A DNA stretch of 64,000 nt. Origin: Euonymus europaeus. Its lineage: Eukaryota > Streptophyta > Magnoliopsida > Celastrales > Celastraceae. Numbering within the stretch: the stretch's first letter is position 1; every line of letters begins with the position of its first letter. The DNA lies in NCBI GenBank assembly GCA_963580455.1, contig OY756963.1, positions 26,555,555 to 26,619,554 on the forward strand, in the 5' to 3' direction. This document shows, piece after piece, positions 24,682 through 37,684 of this stretch. The notes under the pieces were generated by a model. The model saw only the letters and a list, made by a program, of their open reading frames with translations. It had not been told where the DNA came from and ran no database searches. Position numbers and translations under genes: made by a program.

Positions 24682-27600
24682 TAATCGGAAAACTAGTAAT
24701 ACAAGTAGTTAATTATAGTTATGTGGATCTCTTTTGCTGCTTCTTGTTGTTGGCGCTCGATCTAAAAGGTAGAAAAGAAAGGGCTTGACGTTTTGTTGGT
24801 CGTGCACGTGAAACCGGGAGTTGTGCACTCACTAGAGGAGGACAAAAGACCAGGGAATTCTCCTCTATTTCTGGCGGAGAGACTAGAAGAAAGAAACAAT
24901 GGCTGCTATAGGACTAACAATATTGGAACCTGGTCTTCTTTGGCTGTATATAACATTTCGCATATACAAGACAATTGTGTTTTAGAAATATGCCCCTTAA
25001 CTTGTTCTTATTATAAAATAAGATAAAGATGTAATTAGCTTACTAGCTAGCCCTAGCCAGGTTGTAACTGTAATATAGTAAAACCATCATATGGTAATTC
25101 TTGGAGATTGTTCTCGACAACTCCACAATGTAATCGTCTAATAAAATTATCATATATATTTATGGTAATCACAAGAACGGATTTGGTACGTTTAATGTAA
25201 ATTACTAGGTATTAAATCATCTTAGGATTGAGTACTTAGGGCTAAAAAATGCGCACTTGTATGAGAGGAGCTGCACCTTTACTTATATACCACTTATTTA
25301 TGTCAATCCGATGTAGGAGTGCAAGTCTTGACACTCTCCCACACTTGTTGATTCGATTATACGAGGCCGTACAAGTGGATGCGAGTTTGATAGCTTGAGT
25401 TTAGACTCATATTAGATATTCAAATAACAAACTTGTATGATATATTTCTTGTGGTTACTATTTTTTTTTTTTTTTTTACTAACATGCTTAATTTTCTAAT
25501 ATTTCTTAAACTCTAAAGGGAAAAAAATCATAGTAATAATAAGTGAATTATATAAATGTGAAAAGGAAGGTTATCTTGTCACTAGGCAAGATGTGGCTGT
25601 CATAAGCCGAACGATGCCGAACTCCTTTTTGTCCCTGTTCGGTGCAGAGGACGAACCACAACCAAACATACCAAGTCGTTGTTTTAGAAAATACAAAAAT
25701 TGAATTAAAAAAAATATGTTTTCTAGGTAAAATTTAAATTCATATATTATATGTTTTACAAAGATGTAATGACGATAGCTAAGCATACAATTTATAAATA
25801 AACTTGGATGCAAAAAAACAAAAAACGAGACCATAAACGAGGTCGCCACCAACTATGTTTAAATTATTGTAATAGGATTAGATAACCGTGTACTTAATTT
25901 TTTGTATAAATTTGATGATATTTTGTATTGTTCATTTTTAAAAATACTTGAATAAGTCACACATCACAAAATAAATTGAGCTAAAGTATAGTGTAGTTAC
26001 AAGGGTGTTTCGGAAATCGAATTCAAGATTTCCCGAGTTCAGATAATTTGACTCAAAAAATTTCACCAAATAAACTATTACTCAAATGATTTACAATTAA
26101 AAGATACTCCACAGAATATTTATGACTAATTGTGTGTGCAATTGTTGAAGTGACAATCCGTGAAGCAAATTGTGATTGTTTAACTACATATCCGTACAAA
26201 TCCATTGCCAAAATAACAAAAAATTTAAAACGCAAATTCCATTACATAATAATTCGGTACTACCTTCTAAATTACGAGTAGTTCAGATGACATTTATTTG
26301 TGGGATATCTCATATAGGTTTCAAGTTCGAGCCTCCCAGCCTCATTTTTAATTTGTTTTAAACAAAATTAATGATTATATTTAATCACGACAAAAAAATG
26401 TACTTAGTTATCAACGATGAAGATCGATGAAACTTATGAAAGCTAATTACATCAACACAACCATATGAAGACAATGTATGAGCCAACGAATTAATCCATC
26501 CATAAAAAATTTAATTAATGATGAAACCCATAGAAAGACGACCTAGGCTGGGATTTGGTCGTCCAAATGCTTCACAATTAGACTCTCCCAAATACTAATT
26601 TACATAGCAACAATTCCATGGATAAAACCAACACAGAAGACGGCATTATTGCCATATATAAATCACATTCTATGAAAGTGATATTTAATCAAAGGAAAAA
26701 AATAATAATAATAATAAATATTCTTTCTTGTTGTCTTGTTGATATAGACAGGTTTTGATAAGGAAAAGTAATAATGACTTGCAATCTCTATATTATGAGT
26801 CTTTAATTTCCATATTAAATGTGACAAAGATAGACACTACTAGCATTACAACAAAATTATGGTAAAAAATAATAATATTTTGACAAATAATACGAGAGAT
26901 TATTAGTTAAGGACATATGCATATCACGTCAAGTCAAATTATTTGCCCTAAATAGCTATTTTTGTTGAAAGAAAGGCAAACACCTTAACATCAGCTTTAC
27001 GACTTTTTTTTTTCCGTAACCGAGAACGACATCATACATGTTTACTCTTTAGACATTCGATATGGGTCTTATGCTAGGCCATCAAGCTCATGCGCACAAA
27101 AATTTTCGGATAAGTTGAGTCAAAACTTAGCGCGTGATCACAAAGGTGTTACTCTCGGTGAGAGTTGAACTCGCGATTTTTCGAATTCATACGATTTGGC
27201 CTCACAAAGATTCAAACTACAAAATGAAAGTTTCTTGAGCTAATTTTCCATTGAAAGGATCAAGTCAAGTTTTTGATCTTTTGTAGGGTGGTGAGCACAA
27301 AAAATAGAGAAGAACAGCAAATTTTGTATAGTTTGCTCTATAACTGTGGCTGTGCTACAAAAGAATATGATTTTCTAAAGAAGTGTAAAAAACAGCAGCT
27401 GCTATGGATTTGCTCAGGCGTTGTAACGTCGGGTCAGTGACTCAGTAAGCATTCCTATGAATCCTACTACTGGCATGCAATAGAAGATCACAAAAACTTT
27501 CCCTGTACCATAAAGCCAACTTAACAACAGTATTCTTAAACAAATGAGAGTAGCTCAGGGCAGATTCCAGCAAGTTTCTATTCTTCATTCATAATAAATC

Positions 27601-27814
27601 ATCGAAACAAAATCTAGAAGTTTAAACTAATACAGCAAAATAAAACCAACATGTGAATCGAATCAGTTCATTATTGATTTGTTATTTTAATATGTATAAC
27701 AACCTTTATTCAATAAGATTAAGCTTCAAGAAACTTGATCACAGTCAAACCAGCTGTAGAGCTACTCCTGAACTAACACAAAGATTGAAGACGGTGCCAA
27801 AAACTTGTCCATAA
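24682..27814. other. Intergenic region between IDD promoter and SANT gene 3' end
   Basis: No coding sequence supported. The first ~400 bp are the IDD upstream region. Stretches at 26280-26350 and 27100-27210 contain tRNA-box-B-like words (for example GTTCGAGCCTCCC) followed by low-complexity DNA and may be decayed SINEs, but without flanking duplications I do not call them. AT-rich runs are frequent. Confidence 0.45.
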
Positions 27815-30800
27815 TCACCTCTTGCCGCCAGGAAAGTATCGTAAGATCTTCAAAGTGTCATTTGGATCAAAACTTTCCGCCTTCTTCGAATTTGCAATTC
27901 CAGTACCAGCTGCATTTTCCAAAGTTGTACTGACATTAGTCGTTCTATGGACTCGCAGAGACAATGCTGGTGCATCTACACCTTTCCTCTTTCTCTGTGT
28001 GTTAAAGAGGTCAGATTCCAAAGCTTCTAATGCTTTTGTAGTCAATGGCCGGTTCCTTGTACTCTGCCTCCGGAATGGCTGTTGGTCTGTGCTATCTACT
28101 TTGTTAGTGTGCATTGCACCTGCGGTGACATGGAATTGGGTTTCTCCATGAGACACTTCCATACCTGGGGTGTCCTTACTCAAAATGCAGTCATTGCTCC
28201 CATCTGGGCTGCATTTAGGCATAGAACTAGGACATGAAAAGAGCTTAAGCACATCCACAAGAACATTCATGTTTTTCCTTGCATCAAGCGGGCTCGAAAT
28301 GGAGTGGGAATCATCTCCTTTTAGTTTCCAATCTGCAGAGAGTATATTAGCATTGCAGTTTGACTCTGCATGGTTAGAAGCTTGTTCCTTCTGTGTGGTA
28401 ACGGGAGCCAAATATTTTGCATGGCCACACTTTCCTTTCCGGGAAAATTGATGCGTTGCGTTCTTTATATGCTGATCCTCAGTAAGTGTCTTTTGATTTT
28501 CAAGATCAGCACTTGGATCAAAGGTGTTCGGCATCTGAGCATTCAAAATATTATCTGCACAATCTGATGAATCAGCACATGCTCTCACATTGCTATCTTC
28601 TGCAGCATTTAGTGTACTAGTTTCCTCTGCTGCCTCTTCGGACTCTTCAGAAGTATATTGTTCAGTGCCACTAGAAATACTTGAGATATTAGATACCCTA
28701 GAACATTCAATGGGTAAGTGTCTCAGTTCTTGCATCTTAGGTTGTTCAGCTCTATGAATCAAACTTGTATCCACAATTGTATACTTCTGTAGATCTTGAG
28801 TAGAATTTGGTTCACTTGGCTTCAGGTAAAAACAGTATTCCATAGTTGACACACCATGAGGATCCTGTATGCTGGAATCCCACATGCATTTTTCGTTATG
28901 TCCACTTTCATCAGCTGCTTCCTCTTCAAGCTCCAGAAGCCCTGGCTCCGATGCAACTTTATCCAAGACATCTTTAACAGAATCAAAGTAATCTTTGCCT
29001 TTCACAAAACTACTCTTTGAAAACTTCGTGACTCCAGCTGTAAGAAATACCAATGAATTCTTTGGACAAAAACTGCCATGATCATTTTGCATTTCTGAAT
29101 GCCATCCCCTCGCCAGAAGACGGGGCCAAACAGCTTCCCAGAAGAGATCACTGGATCTGGCTTTACTTAACCTAACATCCCCAGTAAGAAACCCGATAAT
29201 TTCAGCAGATGAAAGAGAGGAAAGAGCTTTGCCAACTGGAATCTCAGGAAGTAAGGAAAATGGATAATTTTTCTTGATTGGTTCACGACCTGTCAGGTCT
29301 CGCTTCCCTTTACCTATACCCACTGCTTCTACAAGCACATCGATTCCAACCATATTTTTTAAAGTGAAAACATACCTTTCAAATGAAATTTTTCCCGCCA
29401 CATACCTTACGGCAACCTACAAGGGTTCACATGCACAGAGAATCAAGACATTGTATATTTCATCATTAACAATTAGAGAGCAAATTTGTTGCTTAAATGA
29501 AGCCATCGTAGCTTTTACTAAATTCGGACTTTGATTATTGGAACTAATAATCGTAGCTTTTACTAAATTCGGGCTTTGGTCATTGGAACTAATAAGAGTA
29601 AATTTTAAACTCAAAAAGACGTGGGGAAGGCCTAACATGATGCTACAACTTCTATCAAAGCACATTTGTCAAAGAAAAAGATAGAGAATAAAAAGAATAT
29701 ATATGATCTGAGCAACAATAAGAGACTTCTGCAGTAATTTCCACAAGCATAAGGAAACATATGTGGAGAACTAGAAAATCACCTCAATTATCTATGTTGA
29801 GTATGAAGAAATACCTGAAATATTTATGAGGATCAAGTGATCAACAAAACATTTCTAAAAGATAAGTTTAACTACCTAAGACATCAACAAAACTTATATT
29901 CATGACCTATATAGGGCTATTTTTTTTTTCTTTCCAGAGTTGGTTCAGTTTCTTCAACTACTACAAAACAACTTAGGGGAAATGCTCCTTCTATCCAGTT
30001 CCTACTCTTAACACTTGAACTTCTTGCAGTTTATGCACCACCCAAGACTGTTTATTCAATTCCAGTGAAAAAGTTTCACCAAGCGCAAGGTGGTTTCACA
30101 AGCTAATATCTGACCTTGATCCCTCGAGCAAGTTAAAAACTCACTTATTGGCTGTCAACTGCATATCCATATTAGAGATTTTACGTGTGAAATATTGATT
30201 ATAAGAATCCTATTATATGCTTAAACAGAGTTTACATATTTGCATGTCCAAAGAAAAAACATAGAGCACTAAAAATGAGATTATGAATTATGTGATAACA
30301 TTACTGCAAAAACAAGAGAAGAGAGTGATACAATAGTGTAAGAAATATACCTCAAGCACCCTGCTTCGACATTCCTTTGAAACCCGAGAAATTAGGCGAG
30401 ACAATAACTCCATATGTCTAGTCTTAGAAAATAACCTTTTCCCTTGTCTACACCGCTTACTTTTTTTCCTGCAGAATCCTGACCATATACAATATACATC
30501 AGACCTGTAAAACCTTCCATAATAGAACGACAGTATATCTCCCATCTCTTTACCCTCAACAAATATCTTCACAAGGTTTAGATTTTTCCCAAATATATAC
30601 AAACCAAGGAGAAATCTGTCACTTTCAACATCTCTCCAAGATCCACCTAGTGAGCCAGGAAGAGGACACAAAGCTCCCGAATTGATATCCAACTTGATTT
30701 TGGATTCTTTTACTACGACTGCATCAACTTCCATCTTGTCATCCAGATCTGTAGGATTCAGATTTGAAAGCAAAGTCACTCTTTTCTCTGCATCCACCGG

Positions 30801-31136
30801 TTCCGATTTTAGTTTTTTATCTTCATTGTTTGAAGTAATCTGGTTCTCAACAGTGCTTTCAAATTCAACAGTCTCATTTGTGCTTTCAAACTCACTATTA
30901 GCCCACATCAATGGGATGGGTAATCCCATTAAAAGAGAGTTGGGACATGTAGGCATGACTTCTAAATCACTTGGCTTGCTTATTATAAGTTGTAAACGAT
31001 CACTTTCCACATTTAGAGAAGGAATAGCTGCCTGGTACTGATTTCCCATGGAAGGAGAAACCTTAGGATCCCCCAAAACAGCTTGATTATAAGATGAAAT
31101 TTTAGAAAGAGCCCTTTTATCTTGAATGCCTTCCAT
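27815..31136 (-). CDS. SANT-domain nuclear protein, At2g47820-like
   Basis: Plant protein related to metazoan RERE/MTA-type SANT proteins. Exact function is not established; a chromatin role is inferred from the domain. Two coding exons, 31136-30351 and 29407-27815, join in phase to about 792 aa. ATG 31136 is chosen because an in-frame TAG lies 21 bases upstream in the same exon. Exon 1 holds an N-terminal motif (LLMGLPIPLMW) and the SANT-like segment (residues ~165-262: GSWRDVESDRFLLGLYIFGK, then GDILSFYYGRFYRSD and KSKRCRQGKRLF). Exon 2 continues AGKISFERYVFTLKNMVG and VGIGKGKRDLTG, followed by a WEAVWPRLLARGWHSE block. The acidic, Ser-rich remainder ends LKILRYFPGGKR. The 3' splice site of the 943-bp intron is uncertain: CTTGTAG 11 bases earlier fits better by consensus but breaks the frame, so I use the AAG at 29409-29408. 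Confidence 0.85.
29505..29594. repeat. 45-bp tandem repeat in the SANT gene intron
   Basis: Two adjacent 45-bp copies (29505-29549 and 29550-29594) begin ATCGTAGCTTTTACTAAATT and differ at only a few positions. They are intronic and lie less than 200 bp from the acceptor of the only coding intron. Confidence 0.85.
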
Positions 31137-31162
31137 TTTGCTATCCAAAACAAGCTAATCAA

Positions 31163-32255
31163 TCTGCACAATGCAAGAAAGATAGATCTCGGATGACGAG
31201 AATGTGCATGAAGGCAAAGTGTTATAAAAACTAAGCCTTAAATTTAAAAGACGGATACAAAAAAGATAATAACACAGCCATGTTTACTCCCGTAAGTTCC
31301 AAATATGCAGGAGAAGTTTATCATTAAAACCCACTTCATGACAGAAACTCTTCATCTATGCATATGTATAGAGTTATAGACTAATGCATAAAGGGTTCAA
31401 TTTGAACACAACATTAGGAAATCATATCAACTGACAGAAGAAGACAACAGAAACATCATCTGGAACATAATTACCAATTTACCAGAGAATGAACTGAAAC
31501 CGGATCAATGAAGCCCAAATATGAAGCTGCCACACATGATCATGTGAAACTGTACACGCTAACAATAAGAAAATTCCATAATTTAAGAAATCCAACAGTA
31601 ATAGAACCTTCAACATATCCAACATTGTACAATCGAATCCAAATGATCACATTAAAGTTGCATCAATTAACTGAAACCGTTTTCATATAACTTGGTTAAG
31701 ATTGTTATCTAATTCATTATGATTGCAGGGAGACTAAACAACTGATTTCACAGTAATAGAAACACAATGAAAGATATATGATCAACAAATGAAACAAGGC
31801 ATGTAAAGTAAAAAAATCATAGCAACATCTGGCATACCTCCTTGAAAGAACTTGAAGAACAATAAAACCCACGTGAAAAGAGTACTCCTCTGTTATTGGG
31901 TCTTCGTGTTTATGCACCAATTCACCTTGATTGTCAACTTCCACTGACAAAGAACAAAACATAACATAAAGTAAGAAACACAATATCAATAGAATAAACA
32001 AAATGTAAAATAAATAGACATGTTACATGAGAGAGGAGGAGAGGTGATAGATATTATTCTATACTTTACCTTATGTGGTGAAAGAGCTGCACTTTCATGG
32101 ACATAAAAAGTAGAATTCTTGAGTAGTAGCAGATAGAGGGAGAGAAATAAAAAGAAGCGAAGAAATTCTCTCTCTCGCGGTGTTGCTGAGAGAGACAGAG
32201 AGGATTGAAAGACTTTTTGGGCTAGATTTACGAGCGATACCACACGCGTAAGCAA
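31163..32255 (-). other. Spliced 5'UTR of the SANT gene
   Basis: Upstream of the start codon, GTGCAG at 31169-31164 is a good 3' splice site, leaving a short leader to 31137. A likely second leader exon is 31943-31838 (acceptor TTTGTCAG, donor GAG|GTATGC). The first is about 32255-32070 with donor AAG|GTAAAG and CT-rich leader sequence. No upstream ATG chain joins the coding frame because of the TAG before the start. Transcript evidence would fix the exact ends. Confidence 0.55.
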
Positions 32256-33204
32256 GGAGCGATCAATAATAGCATGAAATTACCATAAAGTTCGTATTGC
32301 TCTCCCTTCATGTGTCAAAACAAACGGGGGCATTTTTGTCCATTTGTTGAAGTCCGTAATTAAAAATAATAATTATTAAGTGTTAATTTATTTTTGGAAC
32401 GTAAAATTAGGAGTGACAAAACTCTGTCCTAATGATCGAATTTGTCCGACCTTTATTGAACTAAGTTTGGATATATTCTGTATGTCGGATGTCGGAAATT
32501 TGAGTCCAAAGACAAAAATTGTTCGGTTTAAAATGGGGTAAGAGTCCAAACATAATAATTTTGTTTGATTTAATTATTAGGAGTTCGGATCTTAACTCGG
32601 ATTGAATTATTATAGAAATTTAAATTAATTTATATGTGATCAATTAAGTACGTCTGAAAATCCAAATAAATATGAGTCCGAACATCAAAATATTTCGACT
32701 CAAAACTGACCCAAAACCGATTTTTCCACTCTTACAAATAATGACCCTCTTTGAACAGCTGAGATTGGCCTATCTAACTTCATAATTTATCTCGTATTTT
32801 AAAATGATATATATAATATTTATCCTGAAAACTTACTACCAAGCCAACCCGTTGGGGTTTGGGCCACATCCTTTTCTTGAACATGAAATCCATTTCCATC
32901 GATGTAAGCCCATGCATTCACCTAGGCTAGGAGGAAGAACAAGGATGAGAAGTAGACTTGGGCTTGAAAGGAATAAGTCGTGGCATGTGGGCTTTAGGAA
33001 GCCCAAACTATTTTGGTTTGATGGGCATAGCAACATGATTGGCTCGAGTTTTTATGATGAACACGGTATGGGCTTTTATAGAGAGGCCCAGCCTCATTCC
33101 ATTTTGCAGATAAACTCATAAACGTTTCTAGTTTTCATCAGATCAGCTTTCTTTATTATTATTTTTAATTAATTGTAGATGCTAGAGAAATTAAGAGGGA
33201 TTAA

Positions 33205-33315
33205 CCAACAAGAGGTGACTCGGTTGGCAATCGGCTGGGTTTAGGCATATGTGTACCCAAGTTTCGATTCCAACTGTAAGAAATTTCTCTGCGGTATTTC
33301 AAAAAAATAAATTAA
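33205..33315 (+). mobile_element. Probable tRNA-derived SINE fragment
   Basis: A box-A-like segment (GGTGACTCGGTTGGCAATCG) is followed ~40 bp later by a box-B-like AAGTTTCGATTCC, then an A-rich tail (TTTCAAAAAAATAAATT). This is the layout of plant SINEs. No clear target duplication was found, so the limits are approximate. Confidence 0.45.
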
Positions 33316-33396
33316 AGTAAGATGGATTAATTGTAAACAATTAACGAATTAAAGAGACATATAACATTCTGACGAAGTTAATTGGTTTAACAAAAG

Positions 33397-33703
33397 TTAA
33401 TTCAAAGTTTTATACTGAAATAGAAGTAGACTTTGTATAGGTAGGATTGGTCCGACCTAACTATTAGTACGTAAAAATTAACCTTTATTATGTGTTTGAT
33501 AAGGGTGTAATAATTATAAGGGTAATTAAAATTATATGGATAAACAAATACTCCTATTTGATATACATGTATATTATTTACTTGGGTAATATTTTTAGAC
33601 AATTTTCTTCATATTTTTAGTTAATTCAAAGTTTTATACTGTAATATGAGTAGACTTTGTACAGCAAGGATTGGTCCGACCTAGCTATTAAAAATTAACC
33701 TTT
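33397..33703 (+). repeat. Direct repeat pair, ~85 bp, 135 bp apart
   Basis: 33397-33487 and 33621-33703 share TTAATTCAAAGTTTTATACT and GGATTGGTCCGACCTA in the same order and orientation, with several substitutions. No coding content. Confidence 0.8.
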
Positions 33704-36603
33704 AGGTTGATATATAAAATCTGAGATAGATAGATCAGCCTAAGATTCCCACTACATATTAAAGCAGATTAGTCGTAATTAATGGTGGATGGGAATCTTA
33801 AGAAAGACGATTAAGAGAGATTAAGAGAATGTGTAACTTTCTAGCTAATATCCCACATAAAGTCATTTAATTTAGGGTTTTCTTCATCAAGTCTATTTCC
33901 GTAGCTACTTTTAAGAGTTTATTACATTTTTTTTCAATCTCTATAGTTGAAATTGAGATTGAAACCAAATTATGAAGTTAAATCAAAACATTTTTCTGAT
34001 AATAGTCAGCTGAACTGCCCGCTCTCTCTCTCTATATATATATATATGCAAAAAGATGAAAGAATCATATAAAAAATTCTCAAGTCATTAAACCCGTGTG
34101 TACAAAAGTTTTTCACTATACCAGAATAAAAACACACTTTAAATAGAAAAGCTAGTAAGAAGGGGTTGATAATTAAATTAGGGTTAACTTAGGGGCCCAA
34201 AACAAATTATATTTATTTTGTATTGCGATTCCTCAGCTTTTGGCCACCAGCTGCCTGGCGACTTCTATCAAAATATATTGTATTAATTATTTAACTCGTT
34301 TTATTGGTAAAGTGATGCATATGGAACACAACTCATGTTCATGGAACAGTAGTTTCACGCAGGAGGAGTTCGGTTGGTTGGCTAACTAATTAAGCATAAT
34401 AAGCAGCGACTTTACTTATAACCATATATATATATATATATATATAGTCTTGGAACATGTATCGAGGTATGCTTCTGTTGATGTGTGTGTTAGAAAATTA
34501 TATATTCTATAAGAATATTGTGTATGTATAGTTTACCTAATTATAATTACGAATTTGAGATAAACAAATAGAAGACAACTAAATCACTTGGGTGGTATTC
34601 TAGTGATCAATCTCTCTAGATGCAATATTTTTATACTCGAACATTGATTTTGACCTAACTTATACTATTAATATTAAGTGATAAATCTTTATGTTTCCAC
34701 GGATCTGAAGATCCAAAATAAAAATAAAAAATGACAACTGAAGGATTGAATAATTCGATCTCTATTTCAGTTTATGCTTAATCTTGCTTGGAGGACATCT
34801 GTGATTCGTGTGATTATGATATTCTATCTAAAATTAAGGTGTAAGCATCTCATTATTGTTGGCTTGCATATGCAAAACATTAATTTATTAAAAAATTAAA
34901 ACTTACAGTGATGCTTTAGTACTACCAGATCGAGTAATTAAATAAATCTCAAATAGTAAGATCATTTCTGAGAGCGTGGGGGAAGGTTATTTAGCCCAAA
35001 TAATACAAGTTTGCCTCATCCACATAGTAGATAGATCAATCTACCATTACTTGCCACATGTCAACCCTAGCTAACTCACCCGTGAAAAGACCCATAGGTT
35101 TTTCTATACTTTTCATACATAATATAGTCTTAAGTTATGTGAGCCTTTAGAAATCTCATTCAAACATGTCTTCAGAGAACTTAATAGTCCAGTTGATTTT
35201 TTTGGCTCCCAAAGTCTTTAATAGCAAGTCTCTGAAGATTATGACAACTTTAGTAATATCCCTCTCAGGATTAAAGGCTTCATTCGGATGGATAGATGAG
35301 GGATTCTGACTTTTAGAATCAAAAAATAGGGAATTTTTGTAATCTCTTTGTTTATACTTTTTAGCCTTTTGTTTTAGATTTGTTGGTTTTAAATTCGTGT
35401 TGTACTTATTCTTGCTTGTTGCTGAGGTTAGGTTAATATCCCTCCCATTTTATGTTAGCCACCGAAAAAATGTTTTTTGTCTTCTTTAATTAATAAAATC
35501 CGGGCTAAGCCGTTTACCAAAAACAAGAAGGAGTTATATATAAAGTGAGATTCATTTTTCTTTTTGTAGATTGACATTATCTTATATATATGCACAAAAA
35601 CCTAGGTAGGTATCCAGCATGATAGGGACTATAGTGTAGTTCATTGGTTCCTTTTAGGGATAATTTGGTTGTATCTACAATGTATTAAGTACACGTGTGT
35701 GTGTGTATATATATGTATATATATGTAGTCCACAAACTCCAATTTTAAGGCATAATTATTTAAAGAGTGCAAAGTCATTAATGAGAACATGACAACCCAA
35801 AATCGAGGAGGGTAGGGACCATTATTGCGCATCCATAATTGATGAATGTGACTTACTAAAGTAATTATGCCATTAGGGTTTTGATGGATCCATTCTACCT
35901 ATAATCACATCCACATCACAAAATTAATTCACTAATAAATAAATAACTCCTAACTCAAAACCAACAATAAAAAATTGTCCCCCAAAAACGCTGACAAATT
36001 ATCGTCCGACATGTCACGCTAGCTGTTTTTTAGATAAGTAATGTGATTATATTATTAATTTTTCGGAATGAAAATGTCAGGACTTGTTGTCATACTGCAA
36101 ATTTATATGGTATAGGCAAAGGTTCAACACATCTCACATAATGCATTTTTTAGATCTAAGCATTTTTTAGACCATTCCAAAAAAAATAAATTTGTGCAAG
36201 CCTCTGATACATAATATACAATATAACTTTATCCCTTGTTTGGTTGTGAGAGAGTTTAAAGTGAGAATAAGTTTAAAGTGAGCTGAGCATGAACTTGAGA
36301 TTAGAGAGGGGTGAATGAGTTTATATATATAAATTTTTATTTGTTTGGTTAAATGTGAGAATGACCATAAATTTTATATAAATTAACAATTTTATATGAG
36401 ATTTAATGAAGGCTATATTTGTCATTTTTAAAAAATGTTATTCTCCCCCTGTCATCAAAACATGAGCTCATGCTCATGACTCATGTTTTATATAAACCAA
36501 ACAAAGAAATGAGTTTTGAAAGTTCATTCACTGCGTCTCCCCATCTAACCTTTTTAACAATTTTTACTATAGCATTGGCAAGGAGTAGAATATCACTACA
36601 CCG

Positions 36604-36874
36604 ACCCTCGGGGCATATGGTCCAGCGGTAAGCTGAGGGGCATGACCCTTAAATGGGAGTAGTAGCGTGTGTTTGTTAGCGTGCTTTGATGCTAGGATTC
36701 GAGTCACGCCAGCGACACGCCTTTGATGCTCAGCGCTAGTGGGCGCCCTTTGGTGGACAGTGTGAAAATCCTCTCTCCCCTTGCTATTGGGCGCATAACC
36801 CGTATTTTACATTCTATTCCTCGACTCAGGGCAGAGTCGGGATAGAACGGGTTCTTGGATCCCGTCCCAATCCA
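36604..36874 (+). mobile_element. tRNA-derived SINE with a perfect 17-bp target duplication
   Basis: The 271-bp element is flanked by identical copies of AGAATATCACTACACCG (36587-36603 and 36875-36891). Near its 5' end is a Pol III box A (TGGTCCAGCGGTAAGC, from 36618), and about 75 bp on a box-B-like GGATTCGAGTCACGCC. The middle and 3' part are not tRNA-like. A long perfect target duplication with an internal Pol III promoter marks a recent SINE insertion. It is about 300 bp upstream of NF-YB5. Confidence 0.88.
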
Positions 36875-37177
36875 AGAATATCACTACACCGTATAGGACA
36901 TCCTTAATTACATGCCACGTCATCTTGCGGAACCTTTACCGTCTTCATTGGACACACACATATTTGTACTATAGAGACACTTCTATATATTAGATTTAGC
37001 TACAAAATTAGAGCAAAGTGTCTGTTTGACTATATATATATATGTGGGGATTCTTCAATGCGGAATCCTGCACATAAAATTTGGTATAGGATATTGTACT
37101 GGCCGTTGGATGGGATGTGGATGCCGGTCCATGATTATATATATATATATAGACGCACACACTTTCTCTTTATAGAC

Positions 37178-37684
37178 ATGGTTGATAACATGGGCGAAAA
37201 TTCATCAGACAAACAAGTTCCCAACTACAACTTTGGAGGAGGAACCACCGCCTCGGGTGGCTCAGCTGATCAAGATTATAACTATGGATCATCATCACTG
37301 CTCATAAATGAACAAGACAAGTTGCTTCCAATCGCCAACGTCGGTCGGATCATGAAGCACATTCTGCCTCCAAATGCTAAGATATCGAAGGAAGCTAAAG
37401 AGACCATGCAAGAATGTGTGTCTGAGTTCATAAGCTTCGTCACCGGAGAGGCATCTGATAAGTGTCAAAAGGAGAAGCGAAAGACTGTCAACGGCGACGA
37501 CGTTTGTTGGGCGCTGGCTACGCTTGGATTCGATGATTATGCTGAGCCACTGAAGAGGTATCTGCACAAGTATAGGGATTTTGAAGGGGAGCGAGCAAAT
37601 CAAAACAAGAGGACGGGGATGAGCAATAATTATGAGGAGAAGGATGAGGAAGCACCACTCAATTATAGAGCAATTGATAGCTAG
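37178..37684 (+). CDS. NF-YB5: NF-YB5-like histone-fold subunit of the NF-Y (CCAAT-binding) complex
   Basis: Histone-fold protein that pairs with NF-YC; the dimer recruits NF-YA or CONSTANS-type CCT proteins to CCAAT or related DNA sites. Intronless, 168 aa. The conserved core (residues ~46-142) runs [56 protein letters not shown] and [19 protein letters not shown]. The N-terminal NYNFG and the VGRIMK (not VSRIMK) wording resemble Arabidopsis NF-YB5 and the YB4/5 subgroup, as opposed to LEC1-type YB6/9. The frame is open upstream to an ATG at 37058, but that extension would read through a TATA-like (AT)n tract and has no NF-YB similarity. I choose ATG 37178; ATG 37190 is also possible. The SINE and an (AT)n-rich promoter lie upstream. 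Confidence 0.92.
   Translation: MVDNMGENSSDKQVPNYNFGGGTTASGGSADQDYNYGSSSLLINEQDKLLPIANVGRIMKHILPPNAKISKEAKETMQECVSEFISFVTGEASDKCQKEKRKTVNGDDVCWALATLGFDDYAEPLKRYLHKYRDFEGERANQNKRTGMSNNYEEKDEEAPLNYRAIDS

Larger units (their letters stand above)
32261..37177. other. Intergenic region with SINE insertions and diverged repeats
   Basis: No supported gene. The first 900 bp form the SANT gene promoter side. The rest is AT-rich with (AT)n tracts, for example 34426-34446. Two tRNA-derived insertions and a separated direct repeat are listed on their own. Two TATA-like (AT)n blocks (37031-37043 and 37136-37151) precede NF-YB5. Confidence 0.5.

Noticed and set aside
29399..29401. GTG at 29401 as a start codon for a separate 528-aa gene
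   Set aside because: The sequence continues in frame from the upstream SANT exon. The KISFERYVFTLK block follows directly on the SANT region in the family.
32804..33121. 105-codon open frame
   Set aside because: No similarity to any known family. It is rich in GCCCA/GGGC words, as in promoter or intergenic DNA.
36617..36712. Possible tRNA gene
   Set aside because: Box A and B words are present but there is no cloverleaf. The 17-bp flanking duplications show it is the head of a SINE.
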